DNA of 64,000 nucleotides from Microcaldota archaeon. Lineage in GTDB: Archaea; Micrarchaeota; Micrarchaeia; Anstonellales; Bilamarchaeaceae. Position 1 is the stretch's first letter, and each line of letters opens with the position of its first letter. The stretch lies in NCBI GenBank assembly GCA_022627495.1, contig JAKEGJ010000022.1, forward strand, positions 1 through 64,000, read 5' to 3'. The notes under the pieces were generated by a model. It saw only the letters and a list, made by a program, of their open reading frames with translations. It did not search any database and had not been told where the DNA came from. This document shows, one piece after another, positions 36,410-46,237 of this stretch. The translations under genes and the position numbers were made by a program.

Positions 36410-38410
36410 TTATTTGCGCGGCCATGACAACCCAAAGCCCCGGGGGTCTTTCTTTGGGATTCTTGCGGCGTAGGTTCCCTGGAGAGTCTTTGACTGGGAA
36501 ATCTTATCCCTTACGACCTGGCCGATGCCTGGGCTGGTCACCGTATTGGCCGGCATTCCGGTAATCCGGTTGTTGGTGCCTTCGTTGAGTACTTCGTGGA
36601 AAGCTCCTCCAGGCGGGTATTTGTTCGGGCCGAACACGTTGTTTGAGGTCTGCGCCCCAAGATACACCGTCGCAACGCCCGAGGAGAGCGACTTGAAGTC
36701 GTTGTAGAGGAAATTGTTCCCCGATGCGGTGTCAGGCACATCCCAAAAATTGCCCATGAACACGCCGAAATCCGCGTTTCCGGTAAAGGTGTTGTTCTGC
36801 ACAGTGGCGTTTTTCAGGCAGTTGGACGGAATGCCATCGAAGAATATGTCCTGTGCGAATATCCCGGCCATCATCCCATGGATAAGGTCGATGCTACCGG
36901 AATTATCCATATTGACCGAGTTTCCGCTGATTGTGATGGCCGCCCCGGGATGCTGATAGGGGCCCGTAAACAATTCAATCTCGTTTCCAATACCGTTCAC
37001 GCATGAGAAGCCCCCGACCCTTGCGGTGCATGTGTTGTTCTCTATAGTAACAACACCGTCCCCGGTCCATCCAACATCCCCACTTATGAATGCGATGTCT
37101 GCGGTAACTTGATTGTTCCTGATCTCGGCACCCGATGCACCACCCGCGAGTATACCCATAGAACCCAGGTGTGAACTGGCGATGTCAAGGGTATTGTTTT
37201 CGGCAATGAGGTAAGGTCCGGCCGGCGCTTGATATGGCGGCCCGGTCATGGAAGAGGTAACCGCAATTCCGGCCATGAAATTCCATCCGGTGTTATAAGG
37301 ATCGCTTGGGTCAAGGCTGTTCAGTGCGTTGATATAACAGTTCCTTACGACAACCTTCCCGTAGTCGTTTTCAAAAAGCATAGTCATGTTTACATCGCCG
37401 CCGGCGAAGCTGGGCATCGCGCCGATCACCCGGACATTCTCGACTTCGACGTATTCCAAAACATGAGGTGTCCAGCTCGAGATATCGAATCCCGAATATG
37501 AAAGCAGGCTGGGGTATGTGCTGTCCTCCAGAATGAGGTTCTTGAACGTGAACCTGCTCACAAAATCATGCCAGAGTTGGACTCCGGACCCAAAGGCATA
37601 GAAAGCATGCCACCAATTGGCGACAAAACAGGCCGCCCCGTGGTTGATTCTTGTCAGCGGGTTCCCGCCTGCGTCCACCTCGCCGGTTATGTTGCAGTCG
37701 TTGCATAGAAAAACCCCGAAACCAGGGGCCATGTCAAACGCCCAGTACCAACCGCTTCCGAATTCGAATGGAGTTCCGGTATTTTTAAGAAGGACTGTTC
37801 CGGGCTCTGTCCCGTTTTTCTGGACGTTGTTTACAGCCCATTCGACGTTCATGGCATCCAGGGTCCTGTGCCTGGAATCCCATTCAGTCGGATTTTCCGG
37901 CGTTCCCGGATTTGTTTCCGAGAGGGGCAGGACTGTGCCGGTCTCAGGGTTGTACGATGCCTCGTCAAAAGTGGATATCCGCGGGTCCTGAACGCGTCCT
38001 GCCTCCAAAAGGGTTTGCCTTGTATCGGTTCCTACTGGATATACTTCGATATAGTCCGGGCTTATGACATGGATATGTGTTGGATCCGGGTTCGGAGTGA
38101 CCGGTCCCATGGCCGGAGGGACCTGCGCCCTCGCCGTTCCGCCAAGGCCCATCCCGGTGGCTGCGACGGCTCCTGCGGTGACGCCGGCCATTTTCAGGAA
38201 GTCGGCCCTCGTCATGCCGCTCGCTTTCAGGCAGTCGGCCACGTGCCTTTTCCATGCTTCCTGCGAAGACTCGGCTCCGGGCCGCGCCTGCGCCCTGACT
38301 GCCGATTGGCTGGGCATCCCCCTGCACGGACACGGATTCTGCGCGCCCGAGACTGCGGACTGATTGAACCTTGCATTTCCCCTGCTTGATGACCTTGCCG
38401 GTTTTGCCAT
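36410..38410 (-). CDS. Tat-exported right-handed parallel beta-helix surface protein, 666 aa
   Basis: GMTRADFLKMAGVTAGAVAATGMGLGGTARA signal; repeated NNTL/NNQV/NNTC/GNSV/NNTF rungs typical of beta-helix proteins. Confidence 0.75.
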   Translation of the reverse strand: MAKPARSSSRGNARFNQSAVSGAQNPCPCRGMPSQSAVRAQARPGAESSQEAWKRHVADCLKASGMTRADFLKMAGVTAGAVAATGMGLGGTARAQVPPAMGPVTPNPDPTHIHVISPDYIEVYPVGTDTRQTLLEAGRVQDPRISTFDEASYNPETGTVLPLSETNPGTPENPTEWDSRHRTLDAMNVEWAVNNVQKNGTEPGTVLLKNTGTPFEFGSGWYWAFDMAPGFGVFLCNDCNITGEVDAGGNPLTRINHGAACFVANWWHAFYAFGSGVQLWHDFVSRFTFKNLILEDSTYPSLLSYSGFDISSWTPHVLEYVEVENVRVIGAMPSFAGGDVNMTMLFENDYGKVVVRNCYINALNSLDPSDPYNTGWNFMAGIAVTSSMTGPPYQAPAGPYLIAENNTLDIASSHLGSMGILAGGASGAEIRNNQVTADIAFISGDVGWTGDGVVTIENNTCTARVGGFSCVNGIGNEIELFTGPYQHPGAAITISGNSVNMDNSGSIDLIHGMMAGIFAQDIFFDGIPSNCLKNATVQNNTFTGNADFGVFMGNFWDVPDTASGNNFLYNDFKSLSSGVATVYLGAQTSNNVFGPNKYPPGGAFHEVLNEGTNNRITGMPANTVTSPGIGQVVRDKISQSKTLQGTYAARIPKKDPRGFGLSWPRK

Positions 38411-38619
38411 AATTTCACCTTGGATGGGAGCAGCTGATAACTACCCGCCTGATTTGAAGAAACATCTGAAGTTTATAAAGATATTATATGCGTTTTCCAT
38501 AAATCCCCCACGATAAGCATTGCGTGTGGTGAAATCATGGAACATTTGCAGAACCGCCACGACCATATACGGCCCTTGGCATATCTGGCCCGCTGCACAC
38601 GAAACACTATTAATTACGG

Positions 38620-40137
38620 ATGATTAAGCCAGTCATGAAGGGGATGATGGTACTTGTTCTGGGGGTTTTTGCCGCAGCGCTGTTTCTATCCGGCATCTCG
38701 CATGCAGAGACGACATGGTCGCGGAGCGGCTGCGACATCACGATAACGATAAAGATGGCATTTGCAGGCGCGAACGCCAGCTTCGCGGCCGCGGCCGAGA
38801 ATGAGACCGAGGGCTTCTGGAACGGGCCGCGGGGATTCCGGACTACCGGCGAATGCAAGTGCACGGTCGAGGTGAAGCTCGAGACCACGCTTGTCGCGGA
38901 CTGCAAGAACAATGCGCCGGCAGGATACCACTGCATCACGGTGACGAAGTTCTTCAAGCCGGACGGCACATATGACGACCCCCCGAGAAACCAGACCAAC
39001 ATCACGGGCGCCGAGATATACGTCGCCTATGTGAACGGGGTTGCGAGGGGAAACGGCTCGAACTCCCAGGGCGGATGGTTTTCGGATTTGACAAGCAGGC
39101 CGGTGAACAGCGCGAACCCGGCCGGGCCGCATTATATGGATTTTGCCCATGAGGCAGGCCACCTGATGGGCCTGGGGCACAACAACAACACGAGCAGCAT
39201 CATGAACAACACGCTTGTGACGGAGCCGTCCCAGGATGACATAGACGGCATAGTTGAGAACATCTGCGGCAAGGGGGCATGCCCGGATTCGTGCTGCTGC
39301 GGAAACGGCATCGTGGAGAAAAACAAGAGCGAGAACTGCGACCCGCGCGCTGCCCCGAACGGATGCGCGCAGGGCGCGTCCTGCTGCCCGGTCTGCTGCA
39401 ACTGCTACAAGCCGCTGTGCGTCCCCTCGCAGGGGGAGTTCCCCGACAGCGCCTCTTGCCAAAGCGCATGCGGCCCGGGATTCGGATGCTACATGAATTA
39501 CAAAACAGGGTGCTGGAATTGCGTGAAGCAGGAGGCCGTGGTAACAGGCTCCTGCCTGGATGGCACGAAAATCAGGGGCAACCTTGCATGCGACCATCTG
39601 GGGGACGAGCTCGCCGAAGATGACCTAAAGGCGTATTACGAAAGCCTTTCTTCGATACCGGTTCTGGGCGGCCTGTTCGCAACCGAGCGCATCAATATCG
39701 CCACGAAGGAGGGGGACGCCGGCCACATAATCACGAAAGACGGGCAGATTGTCGGGTATGGCATGAGCCTCCTGGACGACCCGAGCGTGAAGGTGAGCAC
39801 GGACAGGGAGACCATCGGCCTCCTTGAGAAGGGCGAAATCAGCATACAGCAGGCGATATCCGCCGGAAGGATAGCCATCGACGGCGGGGATTTCTTCAGC
39901 GGCATGCGGCTGGGGCTGTACCACCTGATGTTCGACGTCTACAACCTGCTGAGTCCCGAGGAGGCGTATGCGCCTTTGGAGGCGCCTGCCGGACCGGCTT
40001 GCGGGGCGGATTATACCGGGAGAATGGAGGAAATCTTCGCAGATGGCGGTGCGCCTTCGGAACCGGCGGGATACGGACCGGTGCCGGATGCACCTATCCA
40101 AGAACCTCTTTCATCCTATCAATCCGGTAATTGGTGA
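38620..40137 (+). CDS. secreted metzincin-type zinc metalloprotease with Cys-rich region
   Basis: Signal peptide; DFAHEAGHLMGLGHNNNTSSIMNN (HExxHxxGxxH plus Met-turn); DSCCCGNGIVEKNKSENCDP...SCCPVCCNCYKPLC. Confidence 0.8.
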   Translation: MIKPVMKGMMVLVLGVFAAALFLSGISHAETTWSRSGCDITITIKMAFAGANASFAAAAENETEGFWNGPRGFRTTGECKCTVEVKLETTLVADCKNNAPAGYHCITVTKFFKPDGTYDDPPRNQTNITGAEIYVAYVNGVARGNGSNSQGGWFSDLTSRPVNSANPAGPHYMDFAHEAGHLMGLGHNNNTSSIMNNTLVTEPSQDDIDGIVENICGKGACPDSCCCGNGIVEKNKSENCDPRAAPNGCAQGASCCPVCCNCYKPLCVPSQGEFPDSASCQSACGPGFGCYMNYKTGCWNCVKQEAVVTGSCLDGTKIRGNLACDHLGDELAEDDLKAYYESLSSIPVLGGLFATERINIATKEGDAGHIITKDGQIVGYGMSLLDDPSVKVSTDRETIGLLEKGEISIQQAISAGRIAIDGGDFFSGMRLGLYHLMFDVYNLLSPEEAYAPLEAPAGPACGADYTGRMEEIFADGGAPSEPAGYGPVPDAPIQEPLSSYQSGNW

Positions 40138-41068
40138 TGGGGACACATTTTTCTAGCGGCGTCGGGCCGTACCTGCGGTGCAGGAGCGAGCCCGCATAGG
40201 CAATCATGGCTCCGTTGTCGCGGTTGAATTCGTCAGGCGCCACGCCGAATTTCACCCCGTCTTCGGCGCACATCTTTCGCAGCATCTCCTGGAGCCTGCG
40301 GTTCTGGGCAACCCCGCCGCATACAACCAGGCTTTTCTTGCGCGTCAGATACAGCGCGCGCTCTGCGACTTCGCAGGTCATCGCAAATGACGTTTCCATC
40401 AGCGAGTAGGCGACGTCGCGGTGCGGGTGCGTGCGCGCTGCCTTCTCCGCAGCGGTCAGCAGGCCCGAAAATACGAGGTTCATGCCTTTTACGGAATACG
40501 GGAGCGGGAGGTATTTCCCTCCTTCTGCGAGCTTGGAAAGCGCACCGCCGTGCGCCTGCTCCATTTTTATTGCGCGGGCGAAACTGTCGAACATGTTGCC
40601 GATGCCGATATCCAGCGTCTCGCCCAGCACGCGGTAATGATTTTCGGCATCTTCGAGGAGTATCTGGCTGTTGCCGCCTGAGAGGTAAAGCGCGAGCGGG
40701 TTCTCCATGTTGCAGAGATGCTCGCTGATTTTCACATGCGCATAGCAGTGGTTGACACCCACTAGCGGCTTGCCATGGCGCAGCGCGAGATATTTCGCGC
40801 CCGCGATTCCGACCGAAAGAGGCGCCCCAATCCCGGGCCCCTGCGAAAACGCTATCAGGCCGATATCCCTAATCGCAAGGCCCGCGTCTCCAAGGCTTTG
40901 TGAAAGCACGCGGGCGAAGCATTCGGCATGGTGGTCTGCCATCTTCCGTGGTATCAGCCCTTCGCTGCCTCCGGAATATGTGTCGATGACGTTTGAAAGC
41001 CGCTCACCGCCATCCATCACGCCGATGGAAAGCGTGTGGGCCGTGCATTCGATTCCGAGGGCCTTCAT
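40094..41068 (-). CDS. kae1: KEOPS complex subunit Kae1 / tRNA t6A synthase
   Basis: [66 protein letters not shown]. No fused Bud32 domain. Confidence 0.93.
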   Translation of the reverse strand: MKALGIECTAHTLSIGVMDGGERLSNVIDTYSGGSEGLIPRKMADHHAECFARVLSQSLGDAGLAIRDIGLIAFSQGPGIGAPLSVGIAGAKYLALRHGKPLVGVNHCYAHVKISEHLCNMENPLALYLSGGNSQILLEDAENHYRVLGETLDIGIGNMFDSFARAIKMEQAHGGALSKLAEGGKYLPLPYSVKGMNLVFSGLLTAAEKAARTHPHRDVAYSLMETSFAMTCEVAERALYLTRKKSLVVCGGVAQNRRLQEMLRKMCAEDGVKFGVAPDEFNRDNGAMIAYAGSLLHRRYGPTPLEKCVPITNYRIDRMKEVLG

Positions 41069-41697
41069 GAAAACAGCCTCATGAACGTTATCGAAATTGC
41101 GTTGTATACCATGTGCGCGATGATGCACGGCGTCACGCTTTTCGTGAGCTTGAATGATGCTGCGAGCACGATGCCTATCACGAACGCGCCGAGCACCTCC
41201 ACCGTCGAACCGTAGGCAAAATGCATCAGGCCGAAAAATGCCGCGGAAAGGAGGATTCCGTACCGCTGCGCGAGGAAGCCCCGGAAGAACAGCTCTTCGG
41301 TGACTGGCGCGCCGACGACGGCGAATACGAGGAGCAGGGCGGGAAGGGAGTTTATCTTGTCATCGACCTTCTGCTGGTCGTTGAAGCCTAGCAGGATTGC
41401 GAATATGCCAAGCGCAAACAGCACTAGGAAAATCGCGCTGAGGGTCATGAACCCGTAGAATATGCCGTTCCTAAGCCGGCCCGGGACGCCGATGGATTCG
41501 AAGGTCGTGCGCCAGTCCTTCTTCCAGAGGAAGAACATCGAAAGCGACAGCAGGCACATGTGGATGGCCCCGGAGCCTGCGTAGGTGCCGAAATCAACCA
41601 CCGGCTGGCAGAGTCCTATTCCGGAATTCTGGCAGGCTAGGACTGCTAAAAAGGAGAATATGGAAAAAATCGAAAGAGCGAGAAAAAAGGTTTTCAT
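41065..41697 (-). CDS. CPBP-family intramembrane metalloprotease
   Basis: [35 protein letters not shown]...IIAHMVYN. Confidence 0.88.
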   Translation of the reverse strand: MKTFFLALSIFSIFSFLAVLACQNSGIGLCQPVVDFGTYAGSGAIHMCLLSLSMFFLWKKDWRTTFESIGVPGRLRNGIFYGFMTLSAIFLVLFALGIFAILLGFNDQQKVDDKINSLPALLLVFAVVGAPVTEELFFRGFLAQRYGILLSAAFFGLMHFAYGSTVEVLGAFVIGIVLAASFKLTKSVTPCIIAHMVYNAISITFMRLFS

Positions 41698-41879
41698 TTT
41701 TTCTCGAAGTAGCCGCATTTGCCGCACGAGCGCCTGTCCTTGTGCTCGGCCAGCCTGACGCCGGCGCCGCACCGGGGGCAGGATTTCCCCGGCTTGTAGC
41801 CCTTCGGCTTCGGGGCCGCCTTCTTCTTCGCTGCCGCCTGGGCCGCTGGTTTTTTCTTGTCTTCAGCCATGGTAATCAC
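41694..41879 (-). CDS. rps27ae: ribosomal protein S27ae
   Basis: [30 protein letters not shown] zinc ribbon. Confidence 0.9.
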   Translation of the reverse strand: MITMAEDKKKPAAQAAAKKKAAPKPKGYKPGKSCPRCGAGVRLAEHKDRRSCGKCGYFEKK

Positions 41880-42208
41880 TCTTTCTTCTTCTTAGGCGGT
41901 GGAGCGGCCTTCTTTTTCTTCTCCGGTTTCGGCATGAGGCCTTCCCTGACCTTGATGAATACAGGCTCGGTGGCCATCATCTTCTCCTTCGCCGAATAAG
42001 CGTGCACGATGACTTTCACCGCCTTGCGCCCGAACGAACTAGACACCTTGCGGAGCACTACGAGTTCTGGGTTCGCGGCGATTTTCTGGCAAACCGCATC
42101 CTTTATCTCGGCCCGTTTCGGCGTCGCGCCGTCGAAAATGACTTCCGCCGCGACCTCCTTCCTTTCAAGGAGGCGGTTTTCCGTGGTGCTTATGAGATTG
42201 ACGTTCAT
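41876..42208 (-). CDS. rps24e: ribosomal protein S24e
   Basis: [30 protein letters not shown]...[22 protein letters not shown]. Confidence 0.92.
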   Translation of the reverse strand: MNVNLISTTENRLLERKEVAAEVIFDGATPKRAEIKDAVCQKIAANPELVVLRKVSSSFGRKAVKVIVHAYSAKEKMMATEPVFIKVREGLMPKPEKKKKAAPPPKKKKE

Positions 42209-42600
42209 TTGACCCTCTCCATCTTCTTCCTTCCCATGGCCTCAAGCAGCTCGGCTTCCTTGCCGGGAGCTGCCGCGCTCAGGAGTTCGGCCGGCACTTC
42301 GAGGTCGTACACCTCGTTGGTCTGCTGGTCCATGACCTGGGCGTTGGTGCCCGAGACTGAAAGTATCATGACATTCTTGCGCTCGATTATCGGGGATTCC
42401 ACATCCGCATCTCCGGGCGAGAGCAGCGTCTTCTTCTGCCCGTCGAATATGCCGATTGCAGTTATCCTCATCTTGGCTGCACCATGCTTTCCGGGCTTCG
42501 AGCTTTCTATCTCGACCACCCTGCATGGGATGTCGTCTACGAGGACGTATTTCCCCACTCTGAGTTCCTTGGCTACCGCGAAAACTTTCTCTACCATCAA
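42205..42600 (-). CDS. eif5a: translation initiation factor aIF5A
   Basis: GKYVLVDDIPCRVVEIESSKPGKHGAAKMRITAIGIFDGQKKTL with hypusine-site PGKHGAAK. Confidence 0.93.
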   Translation of the reverse strand: MMVEKVFAVAKELRVGKYVLVDDIPCRVVEIESSKPGKHGAAKMRITAIGIFDGQKKTLLSPGDADVESPIIERKNVMILSVSGTNAQVMDQQTNEVYDLEVPAELLSAAAPGKEAELLEAMGRKKMERVK

Positions 42601-42660
42601 TACACCTGGCGATAATGAGAACTATAGGTTATAAATCGTTAAGGTTTTTAAACCTGAATT

Positions 42661-43389
42661 ATGGTCCTAATCGACTCGCACACGCACCTTTATGACATGA
42701 AGAAGGGCTACGCATTGCCGCCAGACATCTACCCGGTCGTTGTGGGGTATTCGCACGGCTCGAACCGGAAGGCGGTGGAGACCGCACGGGCGGGAGGATA
42801 CCCGTTCGTTCTTGGAATCGCCCCCCAGACTACTATCAAGGAGGGGACGGAGCGGCTGGACGAATGGGTGGAATTCATCCGCGCAAGCCGGCCGAACGCG
42901 ATAGGCGAGGTGGGGCTCGACTACAAGTGGGCGCAGACGATGGAACAGGTGGAAGGCGAAAAGCGCGTCTTCGCCAGGATGGTTTCTCTTGCGCGCGAGA
43001 TGGACCTCCCCCTCGTCATCCATTCCCGGGACAATCCAAACGACAACGGCCTCCCGAAGGATGCGGTGGAGGACATCCTCGGCATGGTCGGCGGAATGCG
43101 TTTCCTCATGCATTTCTATTCCGGCACTGAGGAGCAGGCGCAAAGGGTGGTCGGCATGGGGGGCTACATATCCATGGCGCACATGCGCTCGAAGGAAAGG
43201 AGGAAAGTAATTAATACTGTGCCGCTGGATAGACTGCTCATCGAGAGCGATTCGCCGTACATCGGCAGGACGCCGGAGAGCGTCCGCGAGGCTGCGGCGT
43301 ATATCGCGGAAGTGAAGGGCCTCGAAACGGGCCAGGTCGCGGATGCGACGGCGCAAAATGCCATGCGGTTCTTCAATTTCAGGCTGTGA
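42661..43389 (+). CDS. TatD-family metal-dependent hydrolase
   Basis: LIDSHTHLYDM, AIGEVGLDYKWA, LPLVIHSRDN, LIESDSPYI. Confidence 0.88.
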   Translation: MVLIDSHTHLYDMKKGYALPPDIYPVVVGYSHGSNRKAVETARAGGYPFVLGIAPQTTIKEGTERLDEWVEFIRASRPNAIGEVGLDYKWAQTMEQVEGEKRVFARMVSLAREMDLPLVIHSRDNPNDNGLPKDAVEDILGMVGGMRFLMHFYSGTEEQAQRVVGMGGYISMAHMRSKERRKVINTVPLDRLLIESDSPYIGRTPESVREAAAYIAEVKGLETGQVADATAQNAMRFFNFRL

Positions 43390-43396
43390 GCCTTGT

Positions 43397-43897
43397 ATGT
43401 TCGACCTGGGCGGATTGTTCGGCAGGAAAGAAAGCGCGAAGGCAGCCAAGGCAAGGCCCGACATCGCCCTCCTCGTGGACGGCCCCAACATCCTCCGCAA
43501 GGCGTTCAGCGTTGACATGCTCGAGATAAAGAAGGAGCTGGGCAAGTACGGCAATATCAGGGTCGCAAGGATATACCTGGACCAGTACGCCTCGGACAAG
43601 CTGATTGAGGCGATGGTGAACCAGGGCTTCGAGACCGAAGTGACGACGGGCGACGTGGATGTCACGATGGCCATCGAGGCGATGGAATACGTCCTTGACC
43701 CGGAAATCGACACGATAGCCCTGATGACGAGGGACACCGACTACCGCCCGGTCCTCGTGAAGGCGAAGGCGAGGGGAAAGAAGACGATAATCATCGCGAC
43801 AGACGTCGCTTTCAGCGCCGCGCTGCGCAACACCGCGGACCGTGTAATAATATTCAAGGGCCCGGGGCGGATAGAGACCATCGTGAACAGCGATTGA
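43397..43897 (+). CDS. NYN-domain (LabA-like) protein
   Basis: IALLVDGPNILRKAF...KGDVDVTMAIEAMEY-like VTTGDVDVTMAIEAM...ALMTRDTDYRPVLVKAKARGKKTII. Confidence 0.85.
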   Translation: MFDLGGLFGRKESAKAAKARPDIALLVDGPNILRKAFSVDMLEIKKELGKYGNIRVARIYLDQYASDKLIEAMVNQGFETEVTTGDVDVTMAIEAMEYVLDPEIDTIALMTRDTDYRPVLVKAKARGKKTIIIATDVAFSAALRNTADRVIIFKGPGRIETIVNSD

Positions 43898-43954
43898 CTT
43901 ATAAATCCTATCATGAATGGATTAGAAAACTTTATTTTTTAATGAGGTGAAATT

Positions 43955-44179
43955 ATGCCAGAGAGAAGACCGTTTGACGTGCTGAACAGCTCCCTTAACA
44001 ACACCGTAATCATCGGTATGAAGGGCGGCGCAGAATTCAGGGGAGTTATGGTTGCCTACGACGTGCACATGAACATCGTCCTTGAGAAGGCCGAGCAGCT
44101 AGTGAACGGCGAGGTCAAGAGGGGCGTCGGCACCGTGCTGTTGCGCGGCGATTCCGTCACGTTCATCTCACCGGCCTGA
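43955..44179 (+). CDS. Sm-like (LSm) RNA-binding protein
   Basis: RPFDVLNSSLNNTVIIGMKGGAEFRGVMVAYDVHMNIVLEKAEQ...GTVLLRGDSVTFISP: Sm1/Sm2 motifs. Confidence 0.92.
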   Translation: MPERRPFDVLNSSLNNTVIIGMKGGAEFRGVMVAYDVHMNIVLEKAEQLVNGEVKRGVGTVLLRGDSVTFISPA

Positions 44180-44277
44180 TGTTTTATATTTATTATTTTT
44201 CCGTATTCTTCCGAGTTATAGGTCAAACCGGCTGATGTTTGATCAAACTTTGACCGGAGATTCTCTTGGTAAAGTTT

Positions 44278-44349
44278 GGGCTCGTAGCTCAGCAGCAGAG
44301 CGCTCCCTTGGCATGGGAGAGGCCGGGGGTGCGAGTCCCCCCGAGTCCA
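44278..44349 (+). tRNA. tRNA-Ala(GGC)
   Basis: GGGCTCGTAGCTCAGCAGCAGAGCGCTCCCTTGGCATGGGAGAGGCCGGGGGTGCGAGTCCCCCCGAGTCCA: complete cloverleaf, G3:U70 identity pair, anticodon GGC. Confidence 0.95.
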
Positions 44350-44585
44350 TAATCCGTATGTCTAGTTTTCCAGTTCCTGAGTTTAGACTCAGGGATTATG
44401 GACGAAAAGTGAACGAGCGGAGCGATGTTCACGACGAGTCCAATTTCCCGTTGTGTCCAGTTTCCAGTCTTGAGGTTCGCCTCGCGGAAATTGGACTGTT
44501 TTGACCCGTAGGTCAAAGACGAGTCCATTTCTCATAGGTCTAGTGTTCCGCGTCCTGAGTTTAGCCGCAGGCATAATTGGAATTT
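44342..44585 (+). repeat. three diverged ~62-nt stem-loop units starting at the tRNA-Ala 3' end
   Basis: Units at 44342-44403, 44435-44497 and ~44520-44585 all begin CGAGTCCA. 11-bp terminal stems GTCCATAATCC/GGATTATGGAC and GTCCAATTTCC/GGAAATTGGAC differ compensatorily; unit 3 is degenerate. Confidence 0.75.
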
Positions 44586-44608
44586 TAAAAAAAAGGACTT
44601 GTGAAGCT

Positions 44609-45277
44609 TCAGGGAAGCTCCACCTTGATTGACGCATTCGAGTTCGCTGCACCTGCCGTAATCGGGCGAATCGTTATCATCCGGTTATCGGCTGGCACCG
44701 GTATGACTGTGTCGGAACCGACCGCGCAGGCCTTCCCGGTTGCTACGGGCGAGCCATTGCAGGAGATGTCGAATATTGCATAAATGCCGCTTGTGCCCTT
44801 GAAATCGAAGCGGTAGCCCCCGACGAAGAGCGGGGTGCCCGTGCTGATAATGCCGCTGAAAGACTCGGCGGATGCCGTCGGGCAGGATTTGACCGCGTCG
44901 GGTTTCGAATCCGGTTTAAATGAGTCTGGCTTGGCAGAATCCGGCTTGACAGCATCGGACTTGGAACCGTCCGGCTTGGAGGTGTCTTGGACGGAAATAT
45001 CCTTCGCAAGGAAATCCTGCGCCTTCAGGTCGCCCCGCAGCGAATCCGCTGGGTTTGTGTCCCGCCCCTTTGAATCCGGCATGCGCTCTGAACGCGAGAT
45101 ATCATGGCGGCCGTCCTTGCGCGAGGCATCGATGCCCGGAAGGCCCTTTGATTCGTAGGTGCATCCGGAGAGGGATACCGTTCCAAGAAGAACTGCCATG
45201 GCGGCGAAGCCGGAACGGCTGTTCGCAATCTTCCCATTATCCGGATTGGTTGGTTTCAGTTTGCTCATCGGGTTCAA
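44609..45277 (-). CDS. lipoprotein with Asp/Ser/Lys/Pro-repeat linker
   Basis: Lipobox VSLSGCTYE; linker DTSKPDGSKSDAVKPDSAKPDSFKPDSKPDAVK; C-terminal compact domain. Confidence 0.75.
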   Translation of the reverse strand: MNPMSKLKPTNPDNGKIANSRSGFAAMAVLLGTVSLSGCTYESKGLPGIDASRKDGRHDISRSERMPDSKGRDTNPADSLRGDLKAQDFLAKDISVQDTSKPDGSKSDAVKPDSAKPDSFKPDSKPDAVKSCPTASAESFSGIISTGTPLFVGGYRFDFKGTSGIYAIFDISCNGSPVATGKACAVGSDTVIPVPADNRMITIRPITAGAANSNASIKVELP

Positions 45278-46170
45278 CTCCCGCAGGGCTTCTGTGCCTG
45301 CCCGCTGATTTCAATCTCCGCCCATTTGGCTCCGAATGTGTAGCCCGCGGCCACTTTGTTGACAGTGAGAAGATAATGTTTCCCCCCAACAACCATCTCG
45401 ACAGACGAACCCTCGGCTATCTTGTCCTTCTTGATGATGTTGTTGTTCGCATCGATTACGGAAATAATCGCGGAGTTCAAGGCTCCCGTGGACTCGATAT
45501 CGTCAAGCCGGAATTTCAGGTTATCGACAAGGATGCTCTCGCCCTGGTTTAATACCCCCATGACGGCCGGGCACCAGTACAGTGTGGCATCTTCGCACGG
45601 CGATTTCACGGTGAAGTTCGCCCATTTGGCGCCGAAAGTCATGCCGAATGCGGCTTCAGTAACCTGCACATCGAGCGCCTGGCCGCCCAGGGTGAATAAC
45701 TTTGCAGAGCCCTCTTCGATTTTCGATTTCGTGAGGATGTTGCCGCAGTCGTCCAGGAGCGATACCACCGCATAATTCTTGTTGTCAAGGACCTGGCCGT
45801 CGTCGAGAAGCAACCGGTAGGAGCCCCCGCCGGCCGGAGCCGGGATTGTCAGGGATTCGCCCTGGTTGAGGACGCCGGCGACAAGCACCTTGTCCGAGCA
45901 CTCCGGCAGCCTTGCCTTGCCCACGCAGGCATCCGCCTTCAGCACATCCGCGACGAGCGAATCAGGCTTTCCCGAATCCGTCCGTGACATCGAATCAGCC
46001 TTCGCGCCGCCATCCGGCCCGGTGTAATAATAATTGTTTATCGTGTCGCCGCATCCGCCCATCAGGCTTCCTGCGAGCAATGCCGCTCCGAGCACAAGGC
46101 GCCTGCGAACATTCCCTGATGCGCCTGCCGAATCCGCCCTGTCCGCTTTGCTTCTAAGTCCGTTATTCAT
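45274..46170 (-). CDS. lipoprotein with two tandem ~90-aa beta domains
   Basis: Lipobox LMGGCGD; linker GKPDSLVADVLKADA; two repeats sharing VLNQGES...I.EGS....LGG..(Y/L).V.V....GxTFGAKWAxxxx. Start at 46170. Confidence 0.78.
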   Translation of the reverse strand: MNNGLRSKADRADSAGASGNVRRRLVLGAALLAGSLMGGCGDTINNYYYTGPDGGAKADSMSRTDSGKPDSLVADVLKADACVGKARLPECSDKVLVAGVLNQGESLTIPAPAGGGSYRLLLDDGQVLDNKNYAVVSLLDDCGNILTKSKIEEGSAKLFTLGGQALDVQVTEAAFGMTFGAKWANFTVKSPCEDATLYWCPAVMGVLNQGESILVDNLKFRLDDIESTGALNSAIISVIDANNNIIKKDKIAEGSSVEMVVGGKHYLLTVNKVAAGYTFGAKWAEIEISGQAQKPCGS

Positions 46171-46237
46171 AGGTATTCCCACCAATAAGAACATGTTGAT
46201 GCATCGATAACAACATAGCACGTATATAAAGAATGTC

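Noticed and set aside
40094-43897. Unusual content in the kae1-S27ae-S24e-aIF5A-TatD-NYN block
   Set aside because: Conserved housekeeping genes in ordinary archaeal arrangement; nothing beyond standard annotation.
44342-44585. Integrative element attachment repeats (attL/attR) at tRNA-Ala
   Set aside because: Not excluded, but no integrase or cargo lies between the CGAGTCCA copies, which are only ~80-90 bp apart and include conserved stem-loops.
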